In this document: positions 62,353 to 64,000 of the stretch, one piece after another
Numbering within the stretch: the stretch's first letter is position 1
How the letters are laid out: each line of letters starts with the position of its first letter
NCBI GenBank assembly: GCA_964370825.1
Contig: CAYJKY010000011.1
Location: 1-64,000 of the forward strand
DNA: 64,000 nucleotides
Reading direction: 5' to 3'
Source: CAYJBH01 sp964370825
GTDB taxonomy: Bacteria; Bacillota; Clostridia; Oscillospirales; Ruminococcaceae
The notes under the pieces: generated by a model
What the model was told of the DNA's origin: nothing
The model's input: the letters and a program-made list of their open reading frames with translations, nothing else
Database searches by the model: none
Position numbers and translations under genes: made by a program

Positions 62353-63768
62353 TTAGCCCTCTTTTTCTACAATGCTAAATTCGTTGTCGGGATTGATAGT
62401 GTTTTCATGCAAAATCGGTGTTACTTCTAAAGTCACACTGTCTTTTCGTGTCAAATTGATGAAAAAATTATCGTTTTTGAATTCATAATCATCATCTTGA
62501 AGTTCATAGGTGAGTGTTAACACCTGACCCTCTGTAGCTGTTATCACACCGGAAACTTCTTCACCATCTAGCTCATAGACGCATTTTCCGTGCTCTGCAA
62601 TAGATGATAAAGTTATATCAAAGCTTCTTACCACTTCAATACCGTTAACCATAGATAAATCATTAGCGAAAGCATTACTAGCAGTTTTCTCAATTGTAAA
62701 AACATAGCGGAAACTATCTTCGATAAGCTCATCACGAGTAGCCGAAACATGGCGATATTCTCCGGAGGTTATTTTGCACTCGCCTGTCGTTTCGATGACA
62801 ATTTCATCACCGAACATTAGTTTTGACGAGCTCCATACCGCGTCAGTAAATATTTCTTTTTCTATAGTTTGATGTTCACCACCATTAATCGATACGGTTG
62901 CATCTTCACTAATTTCTATAGCAAGGTCTAAATAATTTCTAAGCTCAATTTCGTAAGTTTGATTTTCTTCGTTAGGCGCTACCTCGTTAAATTCAATAGA
63001 TTTGCTATTTTTCGGGTCTTTTGTGAATGGTGATGGGGAGGAAGACACAAAGAAATAATTTTCAATATCATAAGTATAAACTAAAATATAAGGCACAACC
63101 GAGCTGATTGTTGTACTGTCACCACTGAAGGCCTCGTCGTTTATTACCCAACTACCCGCCCCCGCAAGTTCTATTTTATTGCCGTCGTAATCAGACTTGT
63201 ACGCAGTTACGTAAAGTTTTCGGTCGGAGTATTTGCCTATAGGAAAAATTGATATTCCGGAACCGTTGAATTGACTCGGAATTTCAAAAACAAACCCTTT
63301 AGTGTCAGATAGTGTGATAGTTTCACCTATGCGATTTCCTGAAGCATCGTATTCATAAATGCGAAATTCCGAAAGACTATATAAATTACTGTTTGGATTT
63401 TTAGATATTGCACTCGCATAAATTTGCTCTGTTTTGTACAAATAGCAATTATCGGTATCAATTTCGTTTGTCATTTGGTCATCCGAATAATATTTAATAT
63501 CAAAATATTGATTATCGGCAAAAGTAACGTGAATTTTATCTTTCGGAGGAACATCCTCGCCAGCTTGTTCCTCATAATCTGCTGCATCAACGTGAAAACC
63601 ATTTTCTGTAATTTCGTTGTTTGAATACTCTATATAATCGTCATCGGTTGAAAATCCCGATTTTAGAAACATTTCCTCACCTACTCTTTCGCGGACAGGC
63701 TCTACTGCCGTACAACCGAAAAAGCAAACACTTAGCATCAGAAGTAAAAAAACAAATAATATCTTCAT
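62353..63768 (-). CDS. lipoprotein of unknown function
   Basis: This protein of about 471 residues has a type II signal peptide (MKILFVFLLLMLSVCFFGC, lipidated cysteine at residue 19) and an acidic, Ser/Thr-rich, mainly beta extracellular part. Internal beta modules such as YEIELRNYLDLAIEISED and TEGQVLTLTYELQDDDYEF recall Ig-like or GEVED-type surface domains. The frame is open from 63819, but only the ATG at 63768 gives the signal peptide, behind GGGCAGGGA. It leads an operon with two DUF4230-like membrane proteins. Confidence 0.75.
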   Translation of the reverse strand: MKILFVFLLLMLSVCFFGCTAVEPVRERVGEEMFLKSGFSTDDDYIEYSNNEITENGFHVDAADYEEQAGEDVPPKDKIHVTFADNQYFDIKYYSDDQMTNEIDTDNCYLYKTEQIYASAISKNPNSNLYSLSEFRIYEYDASGNRIGETITLSDTKGFVFEIPSQFNGSGISIFPIGKYSDRKLYVTAYKSDYDGNKIELAGAGSWVINDEAFSGDSTTISSVVPYILVYTYDIENYFFVSSSPSPFTKDPKNSKSIEFNEVAPNEENQTYEIELRNYLDLAIEISEDATVSINGGEHQTIEKEIFTDAVWSSSKLMFGDEIVIETTGECKITSGEYRHVSATRDELIEDSFRYVFTIEKTASNAFANDLSMVNGIEVVRSFDITLSSIAEHGKCVYELDGEEVSGVITATEGQVLTLTYELQDDDYEFKNDNFFINLTRKDSVTLEVTPILHENTINPDNEFSIVEKEG

Positions 63769-63854
63769 TTCCCTGCCCTCAGTTTCCTTGTGCATAAGTT
63801 CTATATTTTTACAAAACAATTTATAAAGTGCTAAATTATACTAATTTTTTATAC

Positions 63855-63883
63855 ATTATACTATATTTTTGTAACAAAGTCAA
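63855..63883 (-). promoter_or_regulatory. promoter of the lipoprotein/DUF4230 operon
   Basis: On the minus strand TTGACT (63883-63878) and TATAAT (63860-63855) are 17 bp apart. The sequence TAGTATAAT recurs about 20 bp downstream (around 63835), giving a direct repeat spaced two helical turns. Positions 63884-64000 show no gene. Confidence 0.75.
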
Positions 63884-64000
63884 TGTGTCTAAGGTTTTAT
63901 CTTTTCTCTGCTTGCGTTGATAAATGATTAAGATTTAAAGACTTGGGGAAGTTCAAAAAGAATATTAACAGACAGTAATTTTAAGTTGTAAATCACGGAT

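Noticed and set aside
1..64000. rRNA, tRNA, CRISPR arrays, insertion sequences, prophage genes
   Set aside because: None recognised: no regularly spaced repeat array, no transposase or integrase motif, and no tRNA cloverleaf was noticed on reading; a tRNAscan/Infernal run was not possible.

Overview
The window reads as a chromosomal segment of an anaerobic, Gram-positive, gut-type Clostridia bacterium (Bacillota; Oscillospirales/Ruminococcaceae-like is my best guess). The reasons are canonical TTGACA-N17-TATAAT promoters and AGGAGG ribosome binding sites, a complete V-type ATPase operon, lipoprotein-anchored ABC sugar uptake, a type I dockerin protein, group II ECF vitamin transport genes and a PTS enzyme I. 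No rRNA, tRNA, IS element, prophage or CRISPR array was recognised. Everything is inferred by reading the sequence; no database search was run.

Positions 1-14,400 are a host-glycan locus. A GntR/LacI-type regulator is followed by a sugar ABC transporter (lipoprotein binding protein plus two LplB/LplC-type permeases), an N-acetylneuraminate lyase, a GH33 sialidase with no signal peptide and a YhcH/NanQ-type protein, which together look like a sialic acid catabolic operon. It ends at a bidirectional terminator. On the other strand lie a cytoplasmic GH38 alpha-mannosidase and a secreted protein with three GLUG-like repeat units and a C-terminal type I dockerin.

Positions 14,400-39,435 are a long co-directional housekeeping block: a DUF2207 membrane protein, V-ATPase (order H-C-I-K-F-E-A-B-D), smc, PTS enzyme I, glmM, a SAM methyltransferase, ecfA1-ecfA2-ecfT, plsX, rnc, a CNNM/HlyC-type protein, tatD and a FemAB-type peptidyltransferase. 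Many genes overlap or nearly abut. A strong promoter overlaps the stop codon of the DUF2207 gene and appears to drive the ATPase.

Positions 39,500-46,941 hold a TetR regulator with an operator-like promoter, a cation/proton antiporter fused to a cytidylate-kinase-like domain (with an internal Shine-Dalgarno/GTG at the junction), a heterodimeric ABC exporter pair, an isochorismatase-like hydrolase and a GNAT acetyltransferase.

Positions 46,951-55,475 are the most interesting part: a RiPP cluster of lasso-peptide type. On the minus strand are two HPr-kinase-like proteins, a PqqD-like B1 protein and a B2 transglutaminase-like protease. Divergent from them are an ABC exporter, a polyprenyl-phosphate sugar transferase, a membrane-anchored thioredoxin-like protein and an asparagine-synthetase-like cyclase lacking the glutaminase cysteine. 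I could not find a precursor peptide gene. Two kinases, a sugar transferase and a thioredoxin-like protein suggest unusual tailoring or a different final product.

Positions 55,529-64,000 contain a DsrE-like protein, a metallophosphoesterase, upp, a MocR/PdxR-type regulator divergent from an orphan ECF S component (possibly a vitamin B6 uptake pair), a DUF3810 metallopeptidase-like membrane protein, and a three-gene operon of a lipoprotein plus two related DUF4230-like membrane proteins.
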